This document shows positions 28,401 through 36,019 of a DNA stretch of 45,601 nucleotides, piece after piece. Position numbers and translations under genes: made by a program. The stretch is taken from NCBI GenBank assembly GCA_015233585.1, contig JADFXL010000004.1, positions 1 through 45,601 of the forward strand, given 5' to 3'. The stretch's first letter is position 1. Every line of letters begins with the position of its first letter. Below the pieces are notes generated by a model. The model was not told the DNA's origin, ran no database searches, and was given only the letters and a program-made list of their open reading frames with translations. The stretch comes from Alphaproteobacteria bacterium (GTDB lineage: Bacteria; Pseudomonadota; Alphaproteobacteria; Rhodospirillales; Rhodospirillaceae).

Positions 28401-29126
28401 TCCGGCGGCGCGCAGGTTGGAGAAATTGGTTCCGGTGCCGGAGCCATACTTGAACAACCGCGCCTCACGAACCCACAGGTCCATGATGCCACCCTCGTTG
28501 ACCAGATCGTCGTTGATACCCTGGATGAAGCAGGCGTGCGGCTGGGGATGCTCATAAGCACTGCGCGAACGCGTGATTTCCCCGGTCTCGGGATCTGCGT
28601 AATAGTGCCCCTGGGACGGGCCGTCGATGCCATAGGCCCAGTGAAGGCCGGTATTGAACCATTGCGGCGAGTTGGGGGCGCCGATCTGGCGGCACAGCAT
28701 GAAGCGCATCTCGTCGAAATAGGCGCGGGCATCGCTCTCCCCGTCGAAATACCGGCCCTTCCATCCCCAATAGGTCCAGGTGCCCGCGAGTCGGTCGAAC
28801 ACCTGCCGGGCACTGCGTTCACAGCCGTACCGGGCCTCTTTGGGCAGAGCCGCCAGGGACTCATGATCCGGTTCATGACGCCACAGCCACTCAGGCACAC
28901 CCGGCTCTTCGACCGGTTTCAGCACGGACGGGATCCCGGCCTTGCGGAAATATTTCTGCGCCAGAACATCGCAGGCCACCTGGGACCAGTCTGCGGGCAC
29001 TTCGATACGGTCCAGGCGGAACACCACCGACCCGTCTGGATTACGGATTTCGCTGGTCGCCGTTCGAAAGGTGATGCCTTCATACGCCGACTGGTCGTCA
29101 GCCGTGTAGAAGCGTTTGATCCGCAT
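25407..29126 (-). CDS. nrdJ: Vitamin B12-dependent (class II) ribonucleoside-diphosphate reductase
   Basis: Class II ribonucleotide reductase of 1239 residues, making deoxyribonucleotides with adenosylcobalamin as radical source, independent of oxygen. Numbered from the chosen start, the radical Cys is C477 in SNPCSEYMF with Glu479, and the substrate-reducing pair is C199 (PHACFIQ) and C488 (DTACNLAS). The 11-residue spacing of C477 and C488 matches known class II enzymes. PTGTIG and a glycine-rich loop are also present. The C terminus has two CxxC pairs (CGDCGNF and CLKCDTCG), a zinc-ribbon or redox tail. The ATG at 29126 is preferred because AGGGGG lies 6 nt ahead, whereas the ATG at 29132 would abut it. 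Tandem NrdR-like boxes lie about 75-120 nt upstream. An internal 27-bp tandem duplication (27208-27254) puts a QRHASG repeat in a loop. The adenosyltransferase at 40156 supplies the cofactor chemistry. Confidence 0.97.
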   Translation of the reverse strand: MRIKRFYTADDQSAYEGITFRTATSEIRNPDGSVVFRLDRIEVPADWSQVACDVLAQKYFRKAGIPSVLKPVEEPGVPEWLWRHEPDHESLAALPKEARYGCERSARQVFDRLAGTWTYWGWKGRYFDGESDARAYFDEMRFMLCRQIGAPNSPQWFNTGLHWAYGIDGPSQGHYYADPETGEITRSRSAYEHPQPHACFIQGINDDLVNEGGIMDLWVREARLFKYGSGTGTNFSNLRAAGEPLSGGGGSSGLMSFLKIGDRAAGAIKSGGTTRRAAKMVIVDVDHPDIEAFIDWKVDEERKVAAMVTGSRLCNLYLPPILNACTAWDGQDGEARFDPKLNKALKKAILTARKMMIAESYIQRAIQYARQGFTSMEFPILDSDWDSEAYRTVSGQNANNTVRVTNAFLEAVANDGEWHLLRRTDGKVAKTVRAADLWEHIGHAAWACADPGLQFDTTINEWHTCPNSGRIKASNPCSEYMFLDDTACNLASLNLLPFRGDDGIFNVAAFEHAVRLWTIALELSVLMAQFPSERIAQLSYRYRTLGLGYANIGGLMMASGLPYDSERGRSLCAAITALMTGVAYATSAEMAEQLGAFAGYADNREAMLRVIRNHRRAARGVSSSGQRHASGGDGQRHASGVEGYEGLSMPPVALDAAACPDTELVAAARRAWDQAHDRGDKHGFRNAQVTVVAPTGTIGLVMDCDTTGIEPDFALVKFKKLAGGGYFKIINRIVPEALRTLGYGVEQIEAIIRYAVGSATLQGAPSINHRSLRARGFDDEALAALETAVATAYDIRFAFNKWTLGDDFCVHALKLTPEQLDDVGFDMLAALGFTPAEVDAANVYACGAMTLEGAPHLKAEHLPVFDCANPCGRLGRRFLSAESHIRMMAAAQSFISGAISKTINMPQSATIEDCKNAYMLSWRLGVKANALYRDGSKLSQPLNASVLGDPDTYETLADDMAEQPMANRTAIIAERIVERMIPPSRRKLPHRRKGYTQKAIVGGHKVYLRTGEYEDGRVGEIFIDMHKEGAAFRSLMNNFAISISIGLQYGVPLEEYVEAFTFTRFEPSGIVEGNETIKMATSILDYMFRELAISYLGRNDLAHVEPGDLTPDSLGRGHDEGNLPEDAGNALGSMIERIASKGYVRSSNLYVLTGHMAKDQQPTQAWVASASGTSGGRTMTAIGTVTTMTGAAGGTTHLMREARRRGYEGDSCGDCGNFTLVRNGTCLKCDTCGATNGCS
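27208..27254. repeat. 27-bp tandem duplication inside nrdJ
   Basis: CCGGAGGCGTG followed by CTTTGGCC recurs with period 27 (units at 27208 and 27235), adding a repeated GQRHASG segment in frame. The sequence shares the CTCCGG...CCAAAGG flavour of the intergenic repeats at 7602 and 30932, which suggests a repeat fragment tolerated in a surface loop. Confidence 0.7.
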
Positions 29127-29201
29127 GGTCATCCCCCTGAAATTGCCTGGATATTATGGAAGATCCCTGTCTTGGTCCGTCTCAACTCCCCCGTCGCGCG
29201 G

Positions 29202-29243
29202 ACTATATATTGTGGACCCCCTGCTGTTCGGGCACACATTGTG
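29202..29243 (-). promoter_or_regulatory. Tandem NrdR-like boxes upstream of nrdJ
   Basis: Box 1 is ACTATATATTGT (29202-29213), close to the NrdR consensus of an AT-rich core flanked by ACA and TGT. Box 2 is CACACATTGTG (29233-29243), a weaker match. Their centres are about 31 bp apart, three helical turns, the spacing known for NrdR pairs. They sit about 75-120 nt upstream of the nrdJ start, as expected for nucleotide-dependent repression. Confidence 0.6.
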
Positions 29244-29433
29244 GCAAACGGTACCAAATGTCAAATGCAAACTGGTTTTTTCGGAGGCCAGGACACCCTG
29301 GATCCCAGCGTCATGAAGTTCTGGCCATTGGCACAGATCACGGGAAGTGCGAGGTGCCGCACTATCGCCTTATGGGAGTTTTGACTCCGGGGGGAACCTC
29401 TAAAAATCGGAAACGCTCAGAAACAGGTGTATC

Positions 29434-29459
29434 GGGCTGCCGCCCGAACCTGCCTGAGG
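29434..29459 (+). repeat. 26-bp dispersed repeat, copy 3
   Basis: CGGGC (29433-29437) pairs with GCCCG (29442-29446), followed by CCTGCCTGAGG. It aligns without gaps to copies 1, 2 and 4. Confidence 0.55.
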
Positions 29460-29584
29460 TCAAGCCCCAGACCCTATTTTTAGTGGGGGTGGGACGTATG
29501 TGTCCCGCCTGGGTACGAAGAACGGAGCATCACTCCGGTCATAGTATCATTTTGATTTTCTGTGTCTGGCTCATATACGTTATT

Positions 29585-30181
29585 TTATGGAACGCTCATA
29601 TGTGAAAGTTGCCTTTCAATACGTTCCGGGAAAATGAAACCGTCACACATCTCATCAAGGCATTTGCTGGGGGTTTCCATCGCGTAAAGGTAATACTTCA
29701 CTGCGGCGTCCCCCAGACCGAGTCCCTGGGCGCTTTGGCCGAGATAGAACCATGCCAGATCCTGATCATAACCGATGGTAACGACCTCTCGGGACAGACG
29801 CACCCAGTCATTCGACCGATACATCGCCAACATGGCTGGGCGACGGGCGGCAAAGGTGTCCGAGCAGGACGCTCCGCAGTCGAGTTGAACGGTTCCATCC
29901 ACGAACTGATCGACCAGCGAGCTGATGTTGCTGGAGCCTGCCGACTGTTGCTCAATCTCTCCAATCGACTCGGCCATCGGAGCACAGCCCGCGCAGAGCA
30001 CAAGCAGGGACACGGCGGCCAGACGCGCGGAACCACGCGCGGAACCAGCTCCGGCTACCCATGACTTGCCCCAAACGGAGGGTTGGGTGGGCACTCGACG
30101 GCGAAGGCTCGCAGATGCGTGAATCAGGTTCATCGGCAAGGATCTCAGAGCTTTGTAAAACATTGATTTAGCCCACATCAT
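29585..30181 (-). CDS. Hypothetical lipoprotein
   Basis: Unrecognised exported protein of 198 residues. A lipobox (SLLVLCAGC) ends a hydrophobic segment at about residues 54-66, so the mature protein starts at that Cys and is membrane-anchored. The N region ahead of it is unusually long and Arg-rich. A strong ribosome site, GGGGAGGAT, 7 nt ahead of the ATG at 30181 argues that this start is real, though an internal ATG 16 codons in would give a more ordinary signal peptide. The mature part contains four further Cys (LDCGASCSDTF and SKCLDEMCDGF), likely two disulfides, and a region like a short Sel1/TPR-type helix pair (WFYLGQSAQGLGLGDAAVKYYLYAM). It follows the repeat-rich secreted protein by 18 nt, so the pair is co-transcribed. 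Function unknown. Confidence 0.7.
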   Translation of the reverse strand: MMWAKSMFYKALRSLPMNLIHASASLRRRVPTQPSVWGKSWVAGAGSARGSARLAAVSLLVLCAGCAPMAESIGEIEQQSAGSSNISSLVDQFVDGTVQLDCGASCSDTFAARRPAMLAMYRSNDWVRLSREVVTIGYDQDLAWFYLGQSAQGLGLGDAAVKYYLYAMETPSKCLDEMCDGFIFPERIERQLSHMSVP

Positions 30182-30199
30182 TTTCGATCCTCCCCTGAA

Positions 30200-30847
30200 C
30201 TATGGCATGACCCAGAGTTGCTTGAGCCGTTCCCGAACCGTTTCGGGGTTGGTATCAACGAATTCATTCGGCGGAGAGCGGTGGAACACGTGCTCATCAT
30301 TATGATCGCGGTGTTGCCACTTCCTGGGCCTGTTATGCCATTTGTCCAGGCGCCTCGAATTGGAGGGGTTGTGGATAACGCGAGGAGGCTGCCTACCCGC
30401 TTGTGTCGGATGTTTTGCCGTTTGTCCCGGCTGTTTGTTTGTTTGCCCCGGCTGTTTTGCCGCTTGCCCCGGCTGCTTGTTTGTTTGTCCCGGCTGCTTA
30501 CCGGCCTGCCCTGGCTGCCTTTCCGCTGGTGCGGGCTGCCTAGTCGTTTGTGACGAAGGTCTTTCCGCTGGTGCGGGCTGCTTGGTCGTCTGTGACGAAG
30601 GTCTGGCCGTTTGTGCCGGCCTTGCGGCTTGTGCCGGCTTTGCGGCTTGTGCCGGCTTTGCTGTCTGTGCCGGCTTTGCCGCCTGCGCCGGGTGTTGAGG
30701 CTGGGACGCCTTAGGCTTGGCTTTGACCGGCTGAGATTGGGTCGACTGAGTTTCACCGGCCAGGGCCATCCCGCACGGTCCCGGCATGAATGCGTTTACA
30801 ATCACAACGACCCCTGCCGCCAAAACCATGGCAACCCATCTGCGCAT
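30200..30847 (-). CDS. Secreted Pro/Gln/Lys-rich repeat protein
   Basis: Unrecognised 215-residue exported protein. The start at 30847 (MRRWVAMVLAAGVVVIV) is chosen for its GGGG ribosome site 7 nt ahead and its signal peptide, probably cleaved after MALA near residue 30. The longer frame to 31000 runs through an intergenic repeat and is spurious. The mature chain is low complexity in three blocks: about five (K/R)PAQxA units, two units of RPSSQTT(K/R)QPAPAE, then about six KQPGQxx units. The last 65 residues are basic and His/Arg/Trp-rich (KWHNRPRKWQHRDHNDEHVF). Such regions suit an extended, peptidoglycan-spanning or polyanion-binding linker, which is inference. It is paired with the downstream lipoprotein gene 18 nt away. 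Opposite-strand and shifted frames show Cys- or Arg-rich repeats that merely mirror this one. Confidence 0.65.
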   Translation of the reverse strand: MRRWVAMVLAAGVVVIVNAFMPGPCGMALAGETQSTQSQPVKAKPKASQPQHPAQAAKPAQTAKPAQAAKPAQAARPAQTARPSSQTTKQPAPAERPSSQTTRQPAPAERQPGQAGKQPGQTNKQPGQAAKQPGQTNKQPGQTAKHPTQAGRQPPRVIHNPSNSRRLDKWHNRPRKWQHRDHNDEHVFHRSPPNEFVDTNPETVRERLKQLWVMP

Positions 30848-30931
30848 AATCTGGCCCCCCTTACTTCTTCCAGGCGTATTCCACAGAACCCTAGGCATAA
30901 ATGAACCTATAGGCAAAGTTAAATCATCATC

Positions 30932-30994
30932 ATCGCATTTGAACCCTGTGGGCGCCGCCCACACCCGCCAAAGGCCGGGGGCCTTTGGAAACCC
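30932..30994 (-). repeat. About 65-bp double-hairpin repeat, copy 2
   Basis: Reverse-oriented copy of 7602-7664: GTGGGC/GCCCAC, then CCAAAGGCC/GGCCTTTGG. It differs at about four positions over the core 54 bp, two of them in hairpin loops. It lies between the secreted-repeat protein gene and the RlmI terminator. Confidence 0.75.
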
Positions 30995-31004
30995 GTTCAA
31001 TTCA

Positions 31005-31032
31005 GAAAAAGGCTCGAAGCTTCACTTCGAGC
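31005..31032 (-). terminator. Rho-independent terminator after rlmI-like gene
   Basis: Perfect 8-bp stem GCTCGAAG (31012-31019) with CTTCGAGC (31025-31032), 5-nt loop, followed on the minus strand by a run of five T. It lies 100 nt beyond the stop of the leftward methyltransferase gene. Confidence 0.7.
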
Positions 31033-31132
31033 GGGGGCAGTTCCAAGGGTCAACTGCCAGATACTGGGTAATGACAAAACCCGCCGCGTGGCCAGGGCTA
31101 TACCCCGACCCTTTGGAGATGCGGCCTTCACC

Positions 31133-32350
31133 TTAATCCAGATGCAGCACCAGGGCTTTGAGATAAGCCGACTCGGGCAGAGCGGGATGAAGCGGATGGT
31201 CGGGGGCGGCGCCAGCCGCACGCATGATCCGGCAACCGCGATCGGCCAGTGCGACGCCGCGCGTGATTTCTTCGGCGAAGGCATCGGCGGTGACATGGTG
31301 CGAGCAGGATGCCGCGAACAGGAACCCGCCCGGCGCCACCAGCGCCGCCGCCAGACGCGCCATTTTTCGATATCCTTTCAGCCCGGTGGCCAGGTCTTTT
31401 CGACTCTTGACGAAGGCGGGGGGATCGCACACCACAACGCCAAAGCGTTCGCCAGCGGCAACCCGTCGCGCCATCTCGGCGAAAGCTTCCGCCCGGACGA
31501 ATCGACAGACCGGGGCGACGCCGTTCAGGGCCGCCGCCTGTTCGGCCAAGGCCAGCGCCGCTTCCGAACGATCGACCAGAGTCACTTCGCTGGCACCCGC
31601 AGCCGCCGCCTGAATGGCAAAGCCACCGGCATAGCTGAAAAAATCAGCCACCCGCTGCCCCCGCGCCAGACGCGCGACGAAGGCGCGGTTGTCGCGCTGG
31701 TCGTAAAACCAGCCGGTCTTCTGGCCGCCGTCCAGATCGGCCAGGAAGCGGACCCCGTTTTCAACCAGTTCGACCGGGCCATTCAGTTCCCCCGTGGCGA
31801 CCCGGTGATAGCTGTCCAGTCCCTCCAGCTCCCGTACCGGCGTATCGTTGTCCAGTACGACCGCTCGCGGGGCCAGAACGGCCTCGATCGCCGTCAGCAA
31901 CGCGGGCAGGAGTCGTTCCATGCCCGCCGAATTGACCTGGCACGACACCACGTCGCCAAAACGGTCGATCACCAAGCCCGGCAGTCCGTCGGCCTCGGAA
32001 TGGACCAGACGGTAGCAGGGCGCGGCGACAACAATCTCCCGCAACGCCAGAGCCGCTCGCAGGCGCAGGGCGAGAAAGCCGGCATCAACCACCGTGGCCG
32101 AGTCCCGTGACAACAAGCGGACCGCGATCAGGGAATGAGCGTTGAAGGTGCCAACCCCCAGCCGTTCCCCTCCGGCGTCAACGACGGTGACCAGCGTACC
32201 CCGGGGCAATTCCTTAGCTTGCGCCGTCATCTCGATTTCATTGGAAAACAGCCAGGGATGCCCTCGCCGCCAGCGGCGGCTCATGCCGGGGCCAACCTTG
32301 ATGGCAGGCCGAAGCAAAGGGTCATCAGTGGGGGGGGCAACGGAGGCCAT
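31133..32350 (-). CDS. rlmI: RlmI-type 23S rRNA (cytosine-C5)-methyltransferase
   Basis: SAM-dependent methyltransferase of 405 residues, expected to make m5C1962 in 23S rRNA. The N-terminal PUA-like domain (about 14-95, starting RRGHPWLFSNEI) is followed by the RlmI linker domain (DGLPGLVIDRFGDVV) and a Rossmann methyltransferase (about 200-405). That domain has the SAM loop DFFSYAGGFAI, motif IV CDPPAFVKS and a second Cys in AASCSHHV, the two-cysteine arrangement of RNA m5C enzymes. Length and domain order match E. coli RlmI. AGGA lies ahead of the ATG at 32350. It has its own terminator and is divergent from ccoN, so it is probably a single-gene unit. Exact target base is inferred from the family. 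Confidence 0.88.
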   Translation of the reverse strand: MASVAPPTDDPLLRPAIKVGPGMSRRWRRGHPWLFSNEIEMTAQAKELPRGTLVTVVDAGGERLGVGTFNAHSLIAVRLLSRDSATVVDAGFLALRLRAALALREIVVAAPCYRLVHSEADGLPGLVIDRFGDVVSCQVNSAGMERLLPALLTAIEAVLAPRAVVLDNDTPVRELEGLDSYHRVATGELNGPVELVENGVRFLADLDGGQKTGWFYDQRDNRAFVARLARGQRVADFFSYAGGFAIQAAAAGASEVTLVDRSEAALALAEQAAALNGVAPVCRFVRAEAFAEMARRVAAGERFGVVVCDPPAFVKSRKDLATGLKGYRKMARLAAALVAPGGFLFAASCSHHVTADAFAEEITRGVALADRGCRIMRAAGAAPDHPLHPALPESAYLKALVLHLD

Positions 32351-32522
32351 GGGTTATTCCTGCCGAACAAGGGGAGCGGAACCGCTTCGCCGGATCATGG
32401 TACCCGACAAACCGGATAACCCCACAAAAAAAGTTGCCATACGTTCAAAAGCATCATTATAACAATGACAATCAGGGTTACTTCTGGTTCTCAATTTTTA
32501 GTGGATTGTGTTGAGGGTCCGA

Positions 32523-32549
32523 TTTGACAGGCTGGTTTTGACAGGCTGG
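32523..32549 (+). repeat. 14-bp tandem direct repeat with two TTGACA motifs
   Basis: TTTGACAGGCTGG occurs twice, at 32523-32535 and 32537-32549. Each copy holds a perfect -35-like hexamer, but neither has a good -10 at 16-18 nt, so its role is open; it could equally be a protein-binding direct repeat. Confidence 0.6.
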
Positions 32550-32603
32550 CGGTTATCGCGCATCGCGTTAATTAGAAAAAATATAGTTTTAATTCGCGAT
32601 GGG

Positions 32604-32617
32604 ATGATGTAAATCAG
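32604..32617 (+). promoter_or_regulatory. FNR/FixK-type box of the cbb3 operon
   Basis: ATGAT-GTAA-ATCAG matches the TTGAT-N4-ATCAA consensus at eight of ten positions, with a perfect TGAT/ATCA core. A transcript starting about 41 nt downstream would begin near 32652, leaving about 70 nt before the ccoN start. This arrangement is typical of microaerobic activation of cbb3 genes. Confidence 0.65.
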
Positions 32618-32722
32618 AGGTAACTAATGTGGGGCCGGCTTAGGCCGGAGTTTGACCTAATCGGTAACGACGCCGTCAGGTTTTTCCTGAAGGTGTTTGG
32701 GGAGCCGGTGGCAGGAGGCGAT

Positions 32723-34225
32723 ATGATTCAAACGACCATGGCGCGTGGGAACCACGCCCCGTCCGAGCCATACGTCGATAGCGTGGTACGCAAATTCGTG
32801 TTGGCTGCGACGTTCTGGGGCATCGTTGGATTCCTTGTTGGTATTGTTATAGCGTGGCAATTGGTATTTCCGGCGTTGAACCTGGATCTGGAATGGACCA
32901 CGTTCGGCCGTCTCCGGCCGGTCCATACGTCGGCGGTGATTTTTGCCTTTGGCGGAAACGTCCTGTTAGCCACGACGATGTTTGTCGTGCAGCGCACCTG
33001 CCGGGTACGGCTTTTCGGTGGCGAGGCGCTCGCTAATTTCGTTTTCTGGGGTTATCAGCTTTTTATTGTCATGGCGGCGCTCGGCTATGTGCTGGGCATT
33101 ACCCAGGGCCGCGAATACGCCGAGCCGGAATGGTACGTCGATCTGTGGCTGACCGTGGTGTGGCTGGCCTATCTGGCGATCTTTCTCGGCACCCTGCTTA
33201 AACGTCGTGAGCCGCACATCTATGTGGCGAACTGGTTTTTCCTCGCGTTCATCATCACCATCGCGGTGCTCCATGTCGGCAACAACCTTGCCGTGCCGGT
33301 ATCCTTCACCGGTGCCAAGAGTTATTCGCTGTACTCGGGCGTGCAGGACGCACTGACCCAGTGGTGGTACGGACATAACGCGGTCGGGTTCTTTCTTACG
33401 GCCGGCTTTCTGGGCATCATGTACTACTTCGTCCCCAAGCGGGCGGAGCGGCCGGTCTACAGTTACCGGCTTTCCATCGTCCACTTCTGGGCCTTGCTCT
33501 TCCTCTACATCTGGGCTGGTCCTCACCATCTGCACTATACGGCCCTGCTTGACTGGACTCAGACGCTGGGGATGACTTTCTCCATCATGCTGTGGATGCC
33601 GTCGTGGGGTGGCATGATCAACGGTATCATGACTCTGTCCGGAGCCTGGGAGAAGCTGCGTACCGATCCGGTAATGCGGTTCCTGGTTACCTCGATCGCC
33701 TTTTATGGCATGAGCACCTTCGAAGGGCCGCTGATGTCCATCAAGTCGGTCAACGCCCTTTCCCACTACACGGACTGGGGCATCGGGCACGTTCATTCCG
33801 GTGCCCTGGGCTGGGTGGCGTTCGTCTCGTTTGGCGCGCTGTACCATCTGGTTCCGGTGTTGTGGCAGCGGTCGCGTCTGTATTCGATGCGGCTGGTCGG
33901 TTACCATTTCTGGATCGCTACACTAGGCATCGTGCTTTACATCACATCCATGTGGATTTCCGGCATCATGCAGGGGCTGATGTGGCGGGCCTATGACCAG
34001 TACGGGTTCCTTCAGTACTCGTTCATCGAGACCGTCAAGGCCATGAAACCGTACTACTTCATGCGGGCGTCCGGGGGCGTGCTGTTCCTGATCGGGGCGC
34101 TGATTATGGCCTACAATTTCTATCGCACCATCAAGGGCGATCTCCGTGAAGAGCAGCCATACGAAGGGGCGGGAACGGGCCAGGCCAATATGGCTAAACC
34201 CGCCTCGGCCGTCGCGGCCCGGTAA
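32723..34225 (+). CDS. ccoN: cbb3-type cytochrome c oxidase subunit I
   Basis: Catalytic subunit of the high-affinity cbb3 terminal oxidase in the inner membrane, reducing oxygen to water and pumping protons; 500 residues with about 12 membrane helices. Heme and copper ligands are visible in [31 protein letters not shown] and [13 protein letters not shown]. The C-terminal cytosolic tail is short and Ala/Pro-rich. The start at 32723 has GGAGG 5 nt ahead; the longer frame from 32627 would begin only 10 nt after the FNR box and ahead of the expected transcript start. First gene of the ccoNOQPGH operon, 14 nt before ccoO. Confidence 0.98.
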   Translation: MIQTTMARGNHAPSEPYVDSVVRKFVLAATFWGIVGFLVGIVIAWQLVFPALNLDLEWTTFGRLRPVHTSAVIFAFGGNVLLATTMFVVQRTCRVRLFGGEALANFVFWGYQLFIVMAALGYVLGITQGREYAEPEWYVDLWLTVVWLAYLAIFLGTLLKRREPHIYVANWFFLAFIITIAVLHVGNNLAVPVSFTGAKSYSLYSGVQDALTQWWYGHNAVGFFLTAGFLGIMYYFVPKRAERPVYSYRLSIVHFWALLFLYIWAGPHHLHYTALLDWTQTLGMTFSIMLWMPSWGGMINGIMTLSGAWEKLRTDPVMRFLVTSIAFYGMSTFEGPLMSIKSVNALSHYTDWGIGHVHSGALGWVAFVSFGALYHLVPVLWQRSRLYSMRLVGYHFWIATLGIVLYITSMWISGIMQGLMWRAYDQYGFLQYSFIETVKAMKPYYFMRASGGVLFLIGALIMAYNFYRTIKGDLREEQPYEGAGTGQANMAKPASAVAAR

Positions 34226-34239
34226 AGAGGGGAACCCCA

Positions 34240-34968
34240 ATGCTCATCAAGCATCACGCACTGTTTGAAACAAACGTTCTCCTGCTGGTTCTGGGGATTT
34301 TCCTCACCATCATCGTCGGCGGACTGGTGGAGATCGTGCCCCTGTTCACCATCGAATCAACGATCGAGAAGGTGCAGGGAATGCGGCCGTATTCGCCGCT
34401 GGAACTCGTGGGACGCAATATCTACATCCGCGAGGGCTGTTACGTGTGCCACAGCCAGATGATCCGCCCGTTCCGCGATGAGGTGGAACGCTATGGTCAT
34501 TACAGCCTCGCTGCCGAAAGCCAGTACGATCACCCGTTCCAGTGGGGGTCCAAGCGCAATGGTCCCGATCTGGCTCGTGTCGGCGGCAAGTACTCCGATG
34601 ACTGGCATGTCGCCCACATGAAGAATCCGCGCTCGGTGGTGCCGGAGTCGATCATGCCGGGCTACCCCCATCTGGCTCGTCACGAACTTAATCAGCCCGA
34701 TATCGCTGAGCATCTGAAGACTCTGCGCATTGTCGGCGTGCCTTATACCGACGACGATATCAAGAACGCCGCCGCCGACCTGAAGGCACAGGCTACGCCG
34801 GATGCCAATACCAAGGATCTGATGGCGCGCTATCCAAAGGCACACATCGGTGGTTCCGGCGTTATTCCTGGCAAGATCACCGAACTGGATGCCCTGATTG
34901 CTTATCTTCAGGTGGTGGGCACCATGGTGGACTTCACCAATTTCGATCCTAAAACCATCGAGCGGTGA
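34240..34968 (+). CDS. ccoO: cbb3-type oxidase subunit II, monoheme cytochrome c
   Basis: Membrane-anchored monoheme cytochrome c of 242 residues that passes electrons to CcoN. One N-terminal helix (about 12-34), heme site CYVCH at 67-71, and a likely axial Met in [10 protein letters not shown]. The conserved block [19 protein letters not shown] follows the heme site. Length is normal. It lies 14 nt after ccoN and 8 nt before ccoQ in the same operon, with GAGGGG ahead of the start. Confidence 0.98.
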   Translation: MLIKHHALFETNVLLLVLGIFLTIIVGGLVEIVPLFTIESTIEKVQGMRPYSPLELVGRNIYIREGCYVCHSQMIRPFRDEVERYGHYSLAAESQYDHPFQWGSKRNGPDLARVGGKYSDDWHVAHMKNPRSVVPESIMPGYPHLARHELNQPDIAEHLKTLRIVGVPYTDDDIKNAAADLKAQATPDANTKDLMARYPKAHIGGSGVIPGKITELDALIAYLQVVGTMVDFTNFDPKTIER

Positions 34969-34976
34969 GGTGAGGG

Positions 34977-35147
34977 ATGAGCGAGCTATTTATCGAAATC
35001 ATGCACGTCTCCTGGGGCTTGGCACTGATGGCCGTGTTCCTGGGCGTCCTGTGGCACGCGTACCGGCCGAAAAATCGGGCGCGATTTGAAACGTGTTCGC
35101 GTATTCCGTTTCTGGATAGCGACGTCGGCGGTGGCGAGGAGCGGTGA
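34977..35147 (+). CDS. ccoQ: cbb3-type oxidase subunit IV (CcoQ/FixQ)
   Basis: Tiny 56-residue membrane protein, too short for most ORF cut-offs. It begins MSELFIEIMHVSWGLALMAV, has one helix (about 10-29), then WHAYRPKNRARFE and an acidic end (LDSDVGGGEER). Position between ccoO and ccoP, size and the single helix followed by a Tyr-Arg-Pro turn fit CcoQ, which stabilises the oxidase complex. The stop at 35145-35147 is one base before the ccoP ATG, and the ccoP ribosome site lies in its last codons. Confidence 0.9.
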   Translation: MSELFIEIMHVSWGLALMAVFLGVLWHAYRPKNRARFETCSRIPFLDSDVGGGEER

Positions 35148-35148
35148 C

Positions 35149-36015
35149 ATGGCAATGGCGGAACGAGATCCGGTATCTGGAAAGAATACGACCGGCCATG
35201 AATGGGATGGCATCAAGGAACTGAACAGCCCCCTGCCACGCTGGTGGGTGATTGTGTTCTATCTCACCGTCGCTTGGGCGGTGGGGTACTGGATTGCTTA
35301 CCCATCGTGGCCAACTTTGCACACCTATGCCAAAGGGGTGCTGGGCTATACATCCAGGGGCGAAGTGGCTCAGGACATCGCCAAAGCCAAGCTGGCTCAG
35401 GCGGGGTGGATGGCCAAGCTCAAGACGGCCACGGTCGAACAAATCAACACCAACCCGGAACTGCGGGAATACGCCATGGCTGGCGGCGCGGTGGCCTTCC
35501 GGGAAAATTGTGCGCCCTGTCACCAGCAAGGCGGTGCCGGTGCCTACGGGTTCCCCCGGCTGGCGGCCGATCGCTGGATCTGGGGGGGGGCGCTGGCCCA
35601 AATTCAGACCACCATCACCCACGGTTCGCGGTGGGCGGCGGACCCGGAAACCCATCGCATGGACATGCCGCGCTTCGGCGACGACAAGGTTCTGAATGAG
35701 GATCAGATTTCCAAAGTTGCCGACTATGTGGTAGCCTTGTATAAGGCTCCGGATACCGCCAATACTCTGCCCGGCAAAGCCATATTTGCCGAACATTGTG
35801 TGGCGTGCCATGGTGAAAAAGGGGTTGGCAATACGGAAGTCGGCGCGCCTTCCCTCAAAACCGCCGTCTGGCTCTATAGCGGCACCAAGGAGGGAATCAT
35901 GGCTCAGGTGCATTCTCCCAAGATGGGCGTAATGCCGGCGTGGGGTGCCAAACTCGACGAAGCCGTAATCAAGGAACTGACCGTTTACGTCCACTCTTTG
36001 GGCGGAGGACGCTGA
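35149..36015 (+). CDS. ccoP: cbb3-type oxidase subunit III, diheme cytochrome c
   Basis: Diheme membrane cytochrome c of 288 residues, the electron entry subunit of the oxidase. N-terminal segment HEWDGIKELNSPLPRWW and one helix (about 33-53) are characteristic. Heme sites are CAPCH (121-125) and CVACH (217-221), with axial Met candidates in DMPRFGD and VMPAWG. The start at 35149 is set by GAGGAG 8 nt ahead; the frame open from 35086 overlaps ccoQ and is not used. It follows ccoQ by one base and precedes ccoG by 4 nt. Confidence 0.98.
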   Translation: MAMAERDPVSGKNTTGHEWDGIKELNSPLPRWWVIVFYLTVAWAVGYWIAYPSWPTLHTYAKGVLGYTSRGEVAQDIAKAKLAQAGWMAKLKTATVEQINTNPELREYAMAGGAVAFRENCAPCHQQGGAGAYGFPRLAADRWIWGGALAQIQTTITHGSRWAADPETHRMDMPRFGDDKVLNEDQISKVADYVVALYKAPDTANTLPGKAIFAEHCVACHGEKGVGNTEVGAPSLKTAVWLYSGTKEGIMAQVHSPKMGVMPAWGAKLDEAVIKELTVYVHSLGGGR

Positions 36016-36019
36016 CCAC

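Larger units (their letters stand above)
29127..29584. other. 458-nt region upstream of nrdJ
   Basis: No gene supported. It contains the two NrdR-like boxes near nrdJ, a perfect AGTGCG/CGCACT hairpin (29346-29363), a GGAGT/ACTCC hairpin (29375-29388), the third copy of the 26-bp repeat (29434) and a GGGAC/GTCCC hairpin (29491-29506). I could not recognise a cobalamin riboswitch in it by eye. Confidence 0.6.
32351..32722. other. 372-nt divergent region between rlmI and ccoN
   Basis: No gene supported; the frame running into ccoN from 32627 is not translated if the start at 32723 is right. It holds a 14-bp direct repeat containing TTGACA twice (32523-32549) and an FNR/FixK-like box (32604-32617). 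Confidence 0.6.

Noticed and set aside
27285-29384. 699-codon open frame on the plus strand opposite nrdJ
   Set aside because: Shadow of the highly conserved, GC-rich nrdJ; no family resemblance and no plausible start signal.
29127-29584. Cobalamin riboswitch upstream of nrdJ
   Set aside because: I looked for the conserved B12-box pattern by eye and did not find it; NrdR-like boxes explain the upstream region better. A covariance-model search would settle it.
30342-30698. Plus-strand frame rich in CPGC and VCPGC repeats, resembling a cysteine-rich protein
   Set aside because: It is the complement of the Pro/Gln/Lys repeat gene, whose minus-strand frame has a ribosome site, signal peptide and sensible neighbours.
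30848-31000. N-terminal extension of the secreted repeat protein
   Set aside because: It reads through the 65-bp repeat; the downstream ATG at 30847 has a ribosome site and signal peptide.
30700-31100. CRISPR array
   Set aside because: Repeats here and elsewhere in the window are hairpins or coding low-complexity, without regularly spaced unique spacers.
32627-32722. N-terminal extension of CcoN from the ATG at 32627
   Set aside because: It would start 10 nt after the FNR-like box and ahead of the predicted transcript start, and adds unconserved residues; the ATG at 32723 has GGAGG.
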